This document shows, piece after piece, positions 18,400 to 25,395 of a stretch of 64,000 bases of DNA. Under the pieces are notes generated by a model. It was given only the letters and a program-made list of their open reading frames with translations, was not told the origin of the DNA and searched no databases. Where the stretch lies: positions 310,001-374,000 of the forward strand of contig NZ_CP033878.1 in the NCBI RefSeq assembly GCF_009690625.1. Reading direction: 5' to 3'. The DNA is from Halorhabdus sp. CBA1104 (GTDB lineage Archaea; Halobacteriota; Halobacteria; Halobacteriales; Haloarculaceae). Within the stretch, counting starts at the first letter, position 1; each line of letters starts with the position of its first letter. Position numbers and translations under genes: made by a program.

Positions 18400-18712
18400 G
18401 TAGTGGCAACGCTCGCTCACGTTGGTGATTTTGGCGACTTATACAAACCGGATTGTGCTCAACCAGCTGTGTATTACAACTCTACTTGTCTTTCTGGAAC
18501 GCACCGAGTGGCGCGCCGGGACGATCGGCCCGAGAGAACCCAACCCCAGGGGTTCGGTTCTCGCTTAGGGGTGTGGCTAAGGCCACTTCTCCAAAACACA
18601 CCGCCTGCGGTTGCGGAGATCAAGCCGAAACGGGCCCCTTGCGGGTCGCGCGAAATGATCTTGCATTCATTTCACCATTAAAGACTTGTATCGGTAACAT
18701 CTCTATGTTGCT
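18400..18712. other. Non-coding stretch with promoter-like box and two stem-loops
   Basis: No convincing ORF. A TATA-like TTATACAAA lies at 18439-18447. About 95 nt downstream is a compound hairpin: GAGAACC (18534-18540), CCCCAGGGG (18544-18552), GGTTCTC (18556-18562). A second hairpin GTGGC-taag-GCCAC (18572-18585) follows. The last 60 nt before the cargo gene become AT-rich (tttcaccattaaagacttgta), where its promoter probably lies. Candidate non-coding RNA or replication-origin structure. Confidence 0.4.
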
Positions 18713-19597
18713 ATGACAGAATTCTTCGGTCGCCAGTTCTCCAATATAGACAAAGCGCACCTTCGTGATCTACATAATCTTGAGATGGAAGGATGCGTAT
18801 ATACACAACTTTGGCGTGATGAAGTGGAAAAGTTTGGATTTTGTCGGATACGATTTGAACCAGATGAAATTGTGAAATATGTCGATTCTCTACATGGATA
18901 CGATGAATTCCTAGGCTACGTTCATGATGGCTATGAGAAAGAAGAAGCTTTAGAGAAAATATCAGATGAACGTGTAAAATCCACAGCCAGGGAGTATGCA
19001 GAATGGGCTAAAGGAGAAGAGGAAGCCGCAAATCCATACTGTCCTGCTGCATTCTTTCTAGAACACTTAGAGGATCTTCTTTGTGGAGGAATGCCTGATA
19101 GATACGAGTTTATGCAAGAATCATATACTGGTGATCGGCGGTTCTTATTATCTGAGATATTTGAGGGATTCTCAAACTCTTTATCAATTCTTCAAGATAG
19201 AGACGGTGATCGCCCCGACTTTGAGCTTACTTGTGAAACAGATTTTCAGGATCTGCTCTACGCAATCATGAAGCCAATTTTTCCAGATGCAAGGCCTGAA
19301 GAATACACTCCTAAGCATGGGACAAATTCAAAGAGAATTGACTTTGTAATCCCTGAAATATCAACAGTAATTGAAGCGAAATATGTTCGAGATAGTAGTC
19401 ACGCAAATAAGATACCTGAGGAATTAAAGGTCGATATCGAGAGCTATCATGCACATACAGATTGTCAGCGTATGTATGGGTTAGTATGGGATGCCGATTC
19501 CTATATTACAGATGTGGAAAACTTTGAGAAAGATCTAACAGGTCCTAGAACTATAGATGGAAATGAATTCCAAGTTGAAGTGAAGGTATTGCCCTGA
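18713..19597 (+). CDS. PD-(D/E)XK nuclease-fold protein, DpnII/MboI-type C-terminal domain
   Basis: A 294-aa protein. The C-terminal half (about 172-280) matches the restriction-endonuclease-fold domain named after DpnII/MboI. It has TDFQDLLYAIMKPIF, RPEEYTPKHGTNSKRIDFVI and the catalytic core D210...E221-A-K223 (VIEAKYVRDS), then a helix VDIESYHAHTDC and GLVWDAD. The N-terminal 165 residues form an unassigned domain, probably for sensing or specificity. No methyltransferase partner is nearby. The gene is clearly AT-rich with A/T-ending codons, unlike its neighbours, so it was recently acquired. Such domains are frequent in anti-phage defence genes. A defence role is inferred. Confidence 0.85.
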   Translation: MTEFFGRQFSNIDKAHLRDLHNLEMEGCVYTQLWRDEVEKFGFCRIRFEPDEIVKYVDSLHGYDEFLGYVHDGYEKEEALEKISDERVKSTAREYAEWAKGEEEAANPYCPAAFFLEHLEDLLCGGMPDRYEFMQESYTGDRRFLLSEIFEGFSNSLSILQDRDGDRPDFELTCETDFQDLLYAIMKPIFPDARPEEYTPKHGTNSKRIDFVIPEISTVIEAKYVRDSSHANKIPEELKVDIESYHAHTDCQRMYGLVWDADSYITDVENFEKDLTGPRTIDGNEFQVEVKVLP

Positions 19598-19725
19598 TTC
19601 ACTACCCGCGCGTCATATATATCGTCTCCTCTCGCTGGTCATGCGGCCTACGTCCATCTCTTCGTACACCTGGAGGTCATGGTCATGGACAGCCGGCAAT
19701 CGCCTCGCGGTCACTCAGTTAGTCC

Positions 19726-20046
19726 TTACACTTTGTCCACGGTGTCCCGGTGATCGCTGTCTTTCCATTCTCCCCACCAATCGCTAACCCAGGACTTGCC
19801 ATCTCGGGCGAATTGGGCCGTCTTACCTGATATCCGTCTATTCTGTTTGCACCGGATGACTGTCCACGGCGCGACGCTGCAGGCGACCGATTCCAGCCCG
19901 AGCTTATCATCTCTGTCCGACCCCTGGGGTTCACACGTAGAGAAATACGCTCCTCTCGATATGCACACGAGTTGCTCGTGAGCGTGTGCATATTTGGCGG
20001 CTGCCGGGCCGGTCGGGGTGGGTGTCCGGTGTGATCTGGCCGTCAT
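19726..20046 (-). CDS. Doubtful 106-aa ORF in the element
   Basis: An open frame from ATG 20046 (MTARSHRTPTPTGPAAAKY). Its C-terminal half looks protein-like (VAPWTVIRCKQNRRISG, WVSDWWGEWKDSDHR), but it has no family match I can recognise and no clear ribosome site. An 11-bp inverted repeat (19959-19993) lies inside it and a TATA-like box only 10 nt upstream. It may be a real small gene, a decayed gene or chance. The rest of 19598-20200 shows no other gene. Confidence 0.3.
   Translation of the reverse strand: MTARSHRTPTPTGPAAAKYAHAHEQLVCISRGAYFSTCEPQGSDRDDKLGLESVACSVAPWTVIRCKQNRRISGKTAQFARDGKSWVSDWWGEWKDSDHRDTVDKV
19959..19993. repeat. 11-bp inverted repeat
   Basis: ATATGCACACG (19959-19969) and CGTGTGCATAT (19983-19993), perfect arms, 13-nt spacer. 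This is among the strongest inverted repeats in the element. It lies in the poorly coding 600-bp interval between the cargo gene and the minus-strand operon. Possible origin, Rep/repressor site or terminator. Confidence 0.55.
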
Positions 20047-20055
20047 TTCGCAGAG

Positions 20056-20104
20056 GTATAAAAACGAGACTCCATTATGGAACCGTAGATATCCCAGATC
20101 TACG
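20056..20104 (+). promoter_or_regulatory. TATA-like box followed by an inverted repeat
   Basis: GTATAAAAAC at 20056-20065 is a strong TATA-like element on the plus strand (or TTTTTATAC on the minus strand). CGTAGAT (20084-20090) and ATCTACG (20098-20104), 7-nt spacer, lie 19 nt further, where a plus-strand transcript would start. No plus-strand gene follows, so a short antisense or non-coding RNA is possible. Confidence 0.35.
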
Positions 20105-20200
20105 CCGTCGTGTGTACGAGGTCGACCCACGCGGATCTGGTCCGACAGCGAGCAGTCTTGATCTGAGAGAACGATCGACAGGAAGAAATCGGGGAGTAGT

Positions 20201-20299
20201 CTATTCGTCGTCTTCGAGCGCCTCGTCAAGAGCGTCCCGTACCTTCTCGAAGTGCTCGCCGATGCGGTCGGGCATCTCCTCAAGCTCGTCGTCGCTCAC
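20201..20299 (-). CDS. 32-aa acidic element microprotein
   Basis: GTG 20299-20297 to TAG 20203-20201, protein beginning MSDDELEEMPDRIGEHFEKV and ending in EDDE. It starts inside the stop of the upstream 124-aa gene (4-nt GTGA overlap), so it is almost certainly translated by coupling. It is predicted to be a single amphipathic helix. Function unknown; it may partner the 124-aa protein. Confidence 0.6.
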   Translation of the reverse strand: MSDDELEEMPDRIGEHFEKVRDALDEALEDDE

Positions 20300-20670
20300 A
20301 GGTTGCTCCCGTTTTTGATGTCGTGCCATTGCTCGAACCTCTTGATGTATTGTTGGACGTTCTCACGTAAGTCGTCTTCGGCGTAATCGAACCCCTCGGT
20401 AGCCGGAATCGGGCCCGTGACGTCTTTCACGTCGACTTTCTCACCGTCTCGATAGATGTCCATGTGAAGCCCTTCGGCGGCGATATCGTGGCCGCCTTCT
20501 GCGTCTCGGTCATGGTCATACCGGACGACGGGTTTCCAGTCGCCACTGTGCCAGTATTCGAGTTGTACCATGAACCGGACGACTTCGCCCTGTTCGGTCG
20601 TGAAAGCGGTCCGGATCTGTACTTTCTCCGCGATACGATCCGGCGGCGGGGTGACTTCGTAGTCTTGCAC
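20296..20670 (-). CDS. Conserved element protein of unknown function
   Basis: A 124-aa protein, MQDYEVTPPPDRIAEKVQIR at the start. The middle region (EYWHSGDWKPVVRYDHDRDA, GGHDIAAEGLHMDIYRDG) is a conserved haloarchaeal module often found on mobile elements next to wHTH genes. A beta-rich fold with several conserved His/Asp residues is suggested, but no catalytic assignment is possible. It is separated by 6 nt from the upstream HTH gene and overlaps the 32-aa gene downstream: a three-gene minus-strand operon. Confidence 0.75.
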   Translation of the reverse strand: MQDYEVTPPPDRIAEKVQIRTAFTTEQGEVVRFMVQLEYWHSGDWKPVVRYDHDRDAEGGHDIAAEGLHMDIYRDGEKVDVKDVTGPIPATEGFDYAEDDLRENVQQYIKRFEQWHDIKNGSNL

Positions 20671-20676
20671 AGTTGC

Positions 20677-20943
20677 TCACTTCTGTTCCAGTTGCAGTTC
20701 GTCGGTGTCAAGATCGCCTACGAGATACTGCTTCCCCTTCTCTGTGATCCGATAGATCCCTTCTTTCTCTTTTTCGACAAGACCCCCCTCTATGAGAACC
20801 GCGAGCCGTTCACTCACGTAGTGACGTGAATAGTTGGTATTGACAGCTAAAACCCGAGGAGAAAGTATCAAACCAGAATCTTCGAGGGTTTCAAGTAGAC
20901 GGTCATCTGCCTGAGTCATCCACGAAACCCTCGGTCTGCGCAT
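20677..20943 (-). CDS. PhiH1-repressor-like winged-helix protein
   Basis: An 88-aa winged helix: WMTQADDRLLETLEDSGLIL, NYSRHYVSERLAVLIEGGLV (recognition helix) and GIYRITEKGKQYLVGDLD (wing). This matches the small haloarchaeal regulators related to the repressor of halophage PhiH. It heads a minus-strand operon divergent from the integrase operon, the classical place for a lysogeny-type repressor. The palindrome TAACGTACGTTA (21019-21030) beside the divergent promoter is its most likely operator. Confidence 0.82.
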   Translation of the reverse strand: MRRPRVSWMTQADDRLLETLEDSGLILSPRVLAVNTNYSRHYVSERLAVLIEGGLVEKEKEGIYRITEKGKQYLVGDLDTDELQLEQK

Positions 20944-21018
20944 ATCCAGAACTTGGGAGACGATTCCATATTTCCACCGGATGATTGTTGTTTATCGAAC
21001 ATTCGTTACTCTGCAGAA

Positions 21019-21040
21019 TAACGTACGTTAGGATTTAAGT
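21019..21040. promoter_or_regulatory. 12-bp palindrome abutting a TATA-like box
   Basis: TAACGTACGTTA (21019-21030) is perfectly palindromic and lies 2 nt before ATTTAAGT (21033-21040), a TATA-like box for the plus strand. Binding there would cover the BRE and block TFB/TBP. It is probably the operator of the divergent repressor controlling the leader RNA and integrase operon. Confidence 0.5.
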
Positions 21041-21060
21041 GAGAGGGTTACATCACGGAC

Positions 21061-21159
21061 GAACTAAGAGCGACACACCCGGTCCTGCGAGAGTAGGGAC
21101 GCAAGAGAAGGGTTGCCTGCCGGAATGCCAGTCGGCCGGGGTGTCGCTCTCAGGAGCGA
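21061..21159 (+). ncRNA. Candidate structured leader RNA with alternative stems
   Basis: About 21-28 nt after the TATA-like box. GAGCGACACACCCGG (21068-21082) can pair with CCGGGGTGTCGCTC (21136-21149), closing an 80-nt domain with an inner stem GTCCT...AGGGAC. The strand TCGCTC (21144-21149) can instead pair with GAGCGA (21154-21159) across a TCAG loop. The two stems exclude each other, as in attenuators or riboswitches. The next gene starts at 21301, so this would be the 5' leader of the integrase operon or a free RNA. In 20944-21300 nothing else is evident. Confidence 0.45.
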
Positions 21160-21300
21160 GCCCGTATGAAACGATCATCCCCGCGACGAAAAGATACCCC
21201 GGTAGAATCGCCAGGTGGAACCGTTCTGACAACCACTTTCACTTTCACTCCGCGTGTGGATTCCCCCTTTTCCCTCGGGCGGATTCAGACCCGACCGCCA

Positions 21301-21567
21301 ATGTCCGATGATGAGATGATGGCAACGGTCCGGATCGAAGACCGGACCGATCGATGGCGTTTCACCTGCCCGAATGGTCACCGCAGTTGGGAGCCCACCA
21401 ATCACCACTTCTGGTGCGCGAAGTGTGCGCGCCAGGACGGCGTTGACGGCGCGTTTCACAACCTCCGCGATCGCCGCGACGGGGAACTCTTGCCCCGCAA
21501 GGAAGTGCGCCTGTTGACGCCGGTCGGTCCGTATGACTGTGACCTTGACCGGAGGGGTTCGGCGTGA
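21301..21567 (+). CDS. Small zinc-finger element protein
   Basis: An 88-aa protein starting MSDDEMMATVRIEDRTDRWR. The CPNGHRSWEPTNHHFWCAKC motif (about residues 24-43) gives a C-x-x-x-H/C-x-x-C zinc site. It is typical of small genes preceding integrases in haloarchaeal proviruses. The longer in-frame reading upstream overlaps the leader structure and is unlikely. It overlaps the next GTG by 4 nt. Confidence 0.72.
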   Translation: MSDDEMMATVRIEDRTDRWRFTCPNGHRSWEPTNHHFWCAKCARQDGVDGAFHNLRDRRDGELLPRKEVRLLTPVGPYDCDLDRRGSA

Positions 21568-21665
21568 TCTGTCCCGAGTGCGAGAGCAACCGGGTGCGGC
21601 CCTCCGGAGGATGCCCGTACTGTCCTGAATGTGGCTGGTCCAAATGCGGGGGGAGTCGCGCGTGA
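21564..21665 (+). CDS. 33-aa zinc-ribbon microprotein
   Basis: GTG 21564 to TGA 21663-21665. The sequence has CPECESN and CPYCPECGWSKCGG, i.e. two CxxC knuckles and extra cysteines. It overlaps the upstream stop (4 nt) and the integrase GTG start (4 nt), so it sits in a tightly coupled three-gene operon. Short rubredoxin-like zinc microproteins of this type accompany haloarchaeal integrases; the role is unknown. Confidence 0.65.
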   Translation: MICPECESNRVRPSGGCPYCPECGWSKCGGSRA

Positions 21666-22705
21666 GCGCCGACTTAGAGCCGCTGTCTCCCTCCAAGGCA
21701 CTGGACCTGTATCTCGAGTCCCGCGACGACGCGGCGGAGCAAACCCTTGACGGGCAGAAGTACCGTCTGCGGGCGTTCGTCGCGTGGTGTGACGAGGAGG
21801 GGATCGCAAACCTGAACGAGCTGTCCGGCCGGGACCTGTACGCCTATCGCGTGTGGCGTCGTGAGGGCGGCTATTCGGGTGACGAGTTGAAGACGGTGAC
21901 ACTCCGGGGCGACATGGCGACGCTCCGGGCGTTCCTCCGGTTCTGCGGAGAGGTTGACGCCGTTCGTGAGGAGTTGTTTGATCAGGTTCCACTCCCCCGG
22001 ATGGACGGGTCCCAGGACGTGAGCGATAGCACGCTCGACCCGGACCGTGCCGTCGAGATCGTGGATTACCTGGAACGGTACGAGTACGCGAGTCGTCGCC
22101 ACGTCATCGTACTGCTACTGTGGCACACTGGGTGCCGGGTCGGAGCGCTCCGGTCGCTCGACCTCGGCGACGTGGACTTAGAGGGCCAGCGCCCCAGAGC
22201 CGACGGACCGGCGGTTCACTTCGTCCACCGCCCGGAGAAGGGGACCCCGCTCAAGAACGGAGAGAAAAGCGAGCGGTGGAACGCGATTAGCGGCCACGTT
22301 GCTCAGGTTCTTGACGATTACATTCAGGGTCCGCGGGAGGGTGTCACCGACGAGTATGGGCGCGCCCCGCTCGTGACGACCCGGAACGGCCGGGTCTCAG
22401 TGTCCGCTTGTCGAGATACCTTGTACCGGGTTTCACGCCCGTGTTGGCGTGGTGAGGGTTGCCCCCATGACCGTGACCCGACGGAGTGCGAGGCCGCCCA
22501 CTACTCGCAAATGAGTACGTGCCCGTCGGCCCGCTCTCCCCACGACGTCCGGAGCGGTCGAGTGACGGCGCACAGACTCGCTGACGAGGATCGTTCTCTC
22601 GTATCCGATCGGATGGACGCGAGTGAGGACATCCTGGATAAGCACTACGACCGGCGGAGCAAGCGACAGAAAGCGGAGCAACGACGGAGGTTCTTCGAGC
22701 TATGA
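21662..22705 (+). CDS. Tyrosine-type site-specific recombinase (integrase)
   Basis: A 347-aa integrase starting GTG 21662. The N-terminal SAM-like core-binding domain spans about residues 10-105. In the catalytic domain, Arg I is in LLLWHTGCRVGALRSLDL. The box II H-x-x-R region is in SPHDVRSGRVTAHRLAD. The C-terminal EDILDKHYDRRSKRQKAEQR carries the nucleophilic Tyr. It lies 57 bp from the right attachment repeat and presumably catalyses recombination at the tRNA-Tyr 3' end. Intact, so excision may be possible. Confidence 0.93.
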   Translation: MSADLEPLSPSKALDLYLESRDDAAEQTLDGQKYRLRAFVAWCDEEGIANLNELSGRDLYAYRVWRREGGYSGDELKTVTLRGDMATLRAFLRFCGEVDAVREELFDQVPLPRMDGSQDVSDSTLDPDRAVEIVDYLERYEYASRRHVIVLLLWHTGCRVGALRSLDLGDVDLEGQRPRADGPAVHFVHRPEKGTPLKNGEKSERWNAISGHVAQVLDDYIQGPREGVTDEYGRAPLVTTRNGRVSVSACRDTLYRVSRPCWRGEGCPHDRDPTECEAAHYSQMSTCPSARSPHDVRSGRVTAHRLADEDRSLVSDRMDASEDILDKHYDRRSKRQKAEQRRRFFEL

Positions 22706-22761
22706 GTTCAACGAAATTCAAGTCACACGGAGAGGAGTACCGCGCGGAAGATACCTCAGTA

Positions 22762-22777
22762 CGGGGAGGGCGGACTT
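22762..22777 (+). repeat. Right attachment repeat (attR)
   Basis: CGGGGAGGGCGGACTT, identical to 16026-16041, just after the integrase gene. It marks the right boundary; the chromosome resumes here with 146 bp before the next gene's 3' end. Confidence 0.9.
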
Positions 22778-22923
22778 TTGCTGGGACCACGTGAGCAGTC
22801 GAAAGTCCATCTTGAGCCGATTTGAACACGCCAGTCGCAGCCTCCCACAGCGACCGGAGAGGGCAAGCAGGAACGTCTGCCGTCTGTTCAACTCGGACAC
22901 AACACGACGCGATTCGGACGAAC

Positions 22924-23853
22924 TCAGCGACAATAGGCGTCCAGCGGATTCTCGTGGACGATCGTGTCGATGGCCGCGTCCGGGACGTTTGCGGCCCGGA
23001 GCTTCGGTAGGAACTTCTCGACGATGTAGGTGTACGGGTCGACTTCGCCGCCGTCGGGTTGGCTGGGGTCGTAGTAGCCTCGGTCCTGGCTCAGTAAGAT
23101 ATTGTCAGTGTATCCGCGCTCAGTCATGTATTCGACGAGATCGATGTACGTTTGATCGTCTTGATCGTGGCCACCGATCCAGTCGTATTCGACGAACGCG
23201 CCGCGCTTGGCCGCCCGCTCGTGATAGTCCAGATTTTCCTCGGCGCGGGCGTGGATCCAGATGAACCGCGAGGGGTCGTAGCCTTCCTCCGCGATGATGT
23301 CGAGTTGCTGGTGGGCGACGTTACCGTGCAGTGTGTGGCTGCCGATGACAGCGCCCGTTTCGGCACCGGCTCGCGCCGCGGCACGGAGAATCTTCTCTTC
23401 GTCGTCTGAGAGGCCCTCGGGATCGTCGTCGTCGGTACTCACCTTGATCCAGGCCGCCCGCACGCCCGTGTCCTCGATCTCGTTGGTCAACTCATCGAGC
23501 ATCCACTCGGTGAGTTCCGCGACGCCCATCTCTCGGGCCCACTGGGGAATGCTCGTCTCCTGGTAGATCCCCGTCGGCACGACCACGGGGAAGTCTGTCG
23601 CCTCTGAGACAGCGAGATCGATGTCGACCCGACGGCCGACGCCTTCGGGCGTACACTCGACGAGGGCGTCGATCCCCGCCTCCTTGGCGCGCTCGATCTC
23701 CGGGCCGATGAGTTCGATCACCGCCTCGGGGTCGGTGTCTTTCCAGTTCTCTGCTTCCATCGGCCCGAGGTCGGCGAAGATGTGTTCGTGAGGGACTAAC
23801 AGACCGATCTCGTCTCGATCGATGGTTCCCTGTGTCGTGCTGAGTTTTCCCAT
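22924..23853 (-). CDS. Phosphotriesterase-family metallohydrolase
   Basis: A 309-aa amidohydrolase-superfamily protein of the PTE/PHP-like (parathion hydrolase-related) group. The metal ligands are recognisable: LVPHEHIFADLG (HxH), the carbamylated-Lys candidate in AAWIKVST, VIGSHTLHGN, FIWIHARAEE and ILLSQDRGYY (Asp). Natural family members are lactonases or phosphosugar hydrolases; the substrate here is unknown. Start at ATG 23853; an upstream ATG is rejected because it adds non-conserved residues. It lies just outside attR and is chromosomal. Confidence 0.88.
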   Translation of the reverse strand: MGKLSTTQGTIDRDEIGLLVPHEHIFADLGPMEAENWKDTDPEAVIELIGPEIERAKEAGIDALVECTPEGVGRRVDIDLAVSEATDFPVVVPTGIYQETSIPQWAREMGVAELTEWMLDELTNEIEDTGVRAAWIKVSTDDDDPEGLSDDEEKILRAAARAGAETGAVIGSHTLHGNVAHQQLDIIAEEGYDPSRFIWIHARAEENLDYHERAAKRGAFVEYDWIGGHDQDDQTYIDLVEYMTERGYTDNILLSQDRGYYDPSQPDGGEVDPYTYIVEKFLPKLRAANVPDAAIDTIVHENPLDAYCR

Positions 23854-24059
23854 GGACGCTCTCTCGGATGCAGTTGAAAAGTACGTTTTCATCATCTCTT
23901 TGAACGAAGCCGGATTCAGCGATGCTGGGTGGCAGCTCCCGCTCTCAGTTCTCCCGGCTTTTTAAAACCGCTCACATCGACAGACTGCGGTCGAATTGTC
24001 AGTGTGAACAATAGCACTCTTTTTTCCGTGTCTCGGTTCACAGTTCAGGCGTGGTAACG

Positions 24060-24224
24060 ATGGGTGTCTTCGACCGCGGCAGGTTCAACTTGGGGTCTGA
24101 GGATGCTGAGACGCTTCCCTATCTCTGTCTCTCCTGTGAGACGCCGCTGCCCGTCCAGTATCACTCCTGCCCGGAGTGTGGGAGCTACGACGTGCGGCGC
24201 GCGAAGTGGGTCGACGATCACTGA
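24060..24224 (+). CDS. 54-aa zinc-finger protein
   Basis: ATG 24060 to TGA 24222-24224. MGVFDRGRFNLG is followed by LCLSCETPLPVQYHSCPECG, a CxxC...CxxC zinc ribbon, and a basic end VRRAKWVDDH. Small proteins of this type are abundant and conserved in haloarchaea. A possible TATA (ctttttaaaacc, 23957-23968) lies about 90 nt upstream, midway to the divergent phosphotriesterase gene. Confidence 0.72.
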   Translation: MGVFDRGRFNLGSEDAETLPYLCLSCETPLPVQYHSCPECGSYDVRRAKWVDDH

Positions 24225-24416
24225 CGGCGATCCGGTCGGCACTCCTCGGGGAACCTGTCTCGCGATCTCGGTCGCTCGCTGTCGGCGGATCGACCGTCGA
24301 GAGCGGATGCTCTACGTATTGGGAGTCCGCTTGCCCGATATCCACTCTCGCTGGCGAGCCACGACCCCTGGCCGGTGGGTCGCCAGATTCTTGGTCTCGC
24401 TGTCGGAACGCCCAGC

Positions 24417-25334
24417 ATGCGATTTCCGAGCGAAATCGTCGTCGATCGTTTCTTGCCGACGGCCAGGGCCATGCTCGCTGGCGAATTGTCCGCGCACGGA
24501 CTCACCCAACAGGAGATCGCCGATCACCTCGGCGTGACTCAGGCCGCCGTCAGCAAGTACGTCGGTGGCGACGTTGCGGTCGAGTCCCGATTTAGTGAGG
24601 ACCCGCGAATGCAGTCGACCATCGACGAGATCGCCGCCGGCTTCGCGGACGGGTCGATGGACGCCTACGACGCGCTGGGTGAATTGTTGGACGTGATCCG
24701 GGCCTTCGAGGATCGGGGACCGATCTGTGAGATTCACGAGGAGGCGGTCCCGGCACTGGCCGGCCTGGGTTGTGACCTGTGCCTGCGCGGCCACGACGAA
24801 GCGGTCGCCGACGAGCGGGCAGTCCTTTCGACGGTCCGCTCGGCCACACGGCTGTTGGCTGACGAGACGGCGATGGTCGCGTCGGTACCAAACGTCGGGA
24901 CGAACGTGGGCATGGCCCTGCCCGACGCCGAGGACGAGCGAGACGTGGCGGCCGTACCGGGTCGAGTCCACGCGATGCGCGGCCGGATCAACGTCCCTGC
25001 GAACCCGGAGTTCGGTGGCTCTCAACACGTCGCCCGGACAATCCTGGCGGCGATGGCCGTCGATCCGTCCAAGCGCGGGGCGTTGAACCTCGCGACCGAC
25101 GAATCGCTCATCGGGGCCGCACGGGATCGTGGCATCGACCCCCTTCAGTTCGACGCCGGCTACGAGAACCGCCGCGAGCGCCTCGAAGCCGCGTTCCGTG
25201 ATCGTGACGCGGTGCCAGCAGTCGTCTATCACGAGGGGGCGTTCGGGATCGAGCCGATCACCTATGTGCTCGGGACGGATGCCCTCGAAGCCACGCAGCT
25301 GGCGATCGAGCTGGTCGGCGCTGGGAAAGCCTAA
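24417..25334 (+). CDS. HTH-ThiN protein (ThiR-like regulator or ThiN thiamine-phosphate synthase)
   Basis: A 305-aa protein. The N-terminal HTH (about residues 14-60: HGLTQQEIADHLGVTQAAVSKYVGG) is fused to a C-terminal ThiN-type domain (about 125-300: VPNVGTNVGMALPDAEDERD, VHAMRGRINVPANPEFG, VVYHEGAFGIEPITYVLG). Fusions of this kind act as the archaeal thiamine repressor ThiR when ThiN lacks catalytic residues, or retain synthase activity. The catalytic state cannot be settled here. A paralogue lies at 56965-57858. Start ATG 24417 matches that paralogue's N-terminus. Confidence 0.85.
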   Translation: MRFPSEIVVDRFLPTARAMLAGELSAHGLTQQEIADHLGVTQAAVSKYVGGDVAVESRFSEDPRMQSTIDEIAAGFADGSMDAYDALGELLDVIRAFEDRGPICEIHEEAVPALAGLGCDLCLRGHDEAVADERAVLSTVRSATRLLADETAMVASVPNVGTNVGMALPDAEDERDVAAVPGRVHAMRGRINVPANPEFGGSQHVARTILAAMAVDPSKRGALNLATDESLIGAARDRGIDPLQFDAGYENRRERLEAAFRDRDAVPAVVYHEGAFGIEPITYVLGTDALEATQLAIELVGAGKA

Positions 25335-25395
25335 CCGATGGGACCCGGCCGTCACTGGTGATTCCTTTCGTGGATGTCCCGCTCGCGACGGCCCC

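Larger units (their letters stand above)
16026..22777. mobile_element. 6.7-kb tRNA-Tyr-integrated element with nuclease-fold cargo
   Basis: The element is bounded by 16-bp direct repeats (16026-16041 and 22762-22777), the first being the end of tRNA-Tyr. It contains a tyrosine recombinase gene adjacent to the right repeat, a divergent PhiH1-like repressor, several tiny overlapping zinc-finger or HTH genes, a 538-aa winged-helix protein and an AT-rich nuclease-fold cargo gene. No capsid, spike, terminase or packaging ATPase gene is seen. It could be an integrative plasmid, a satellite or a remnant of a small provirus. The layout resembles proviral ends of haloarchaeal temperate elements that use tRNA genes. 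Confidence 0.88.

Noticed and set aside
18403-18681. 92-codon frame in the non-coding part of the element
   Set aside because: Overlaps strong RNA-type hairpins; no protein-like composition, and a competing frame exists.
22778-22923. Short frames between attR and the phosphotriesterase gene
   Set aside because: Only 146 bp, overlapping frames without start signals or composition bias.
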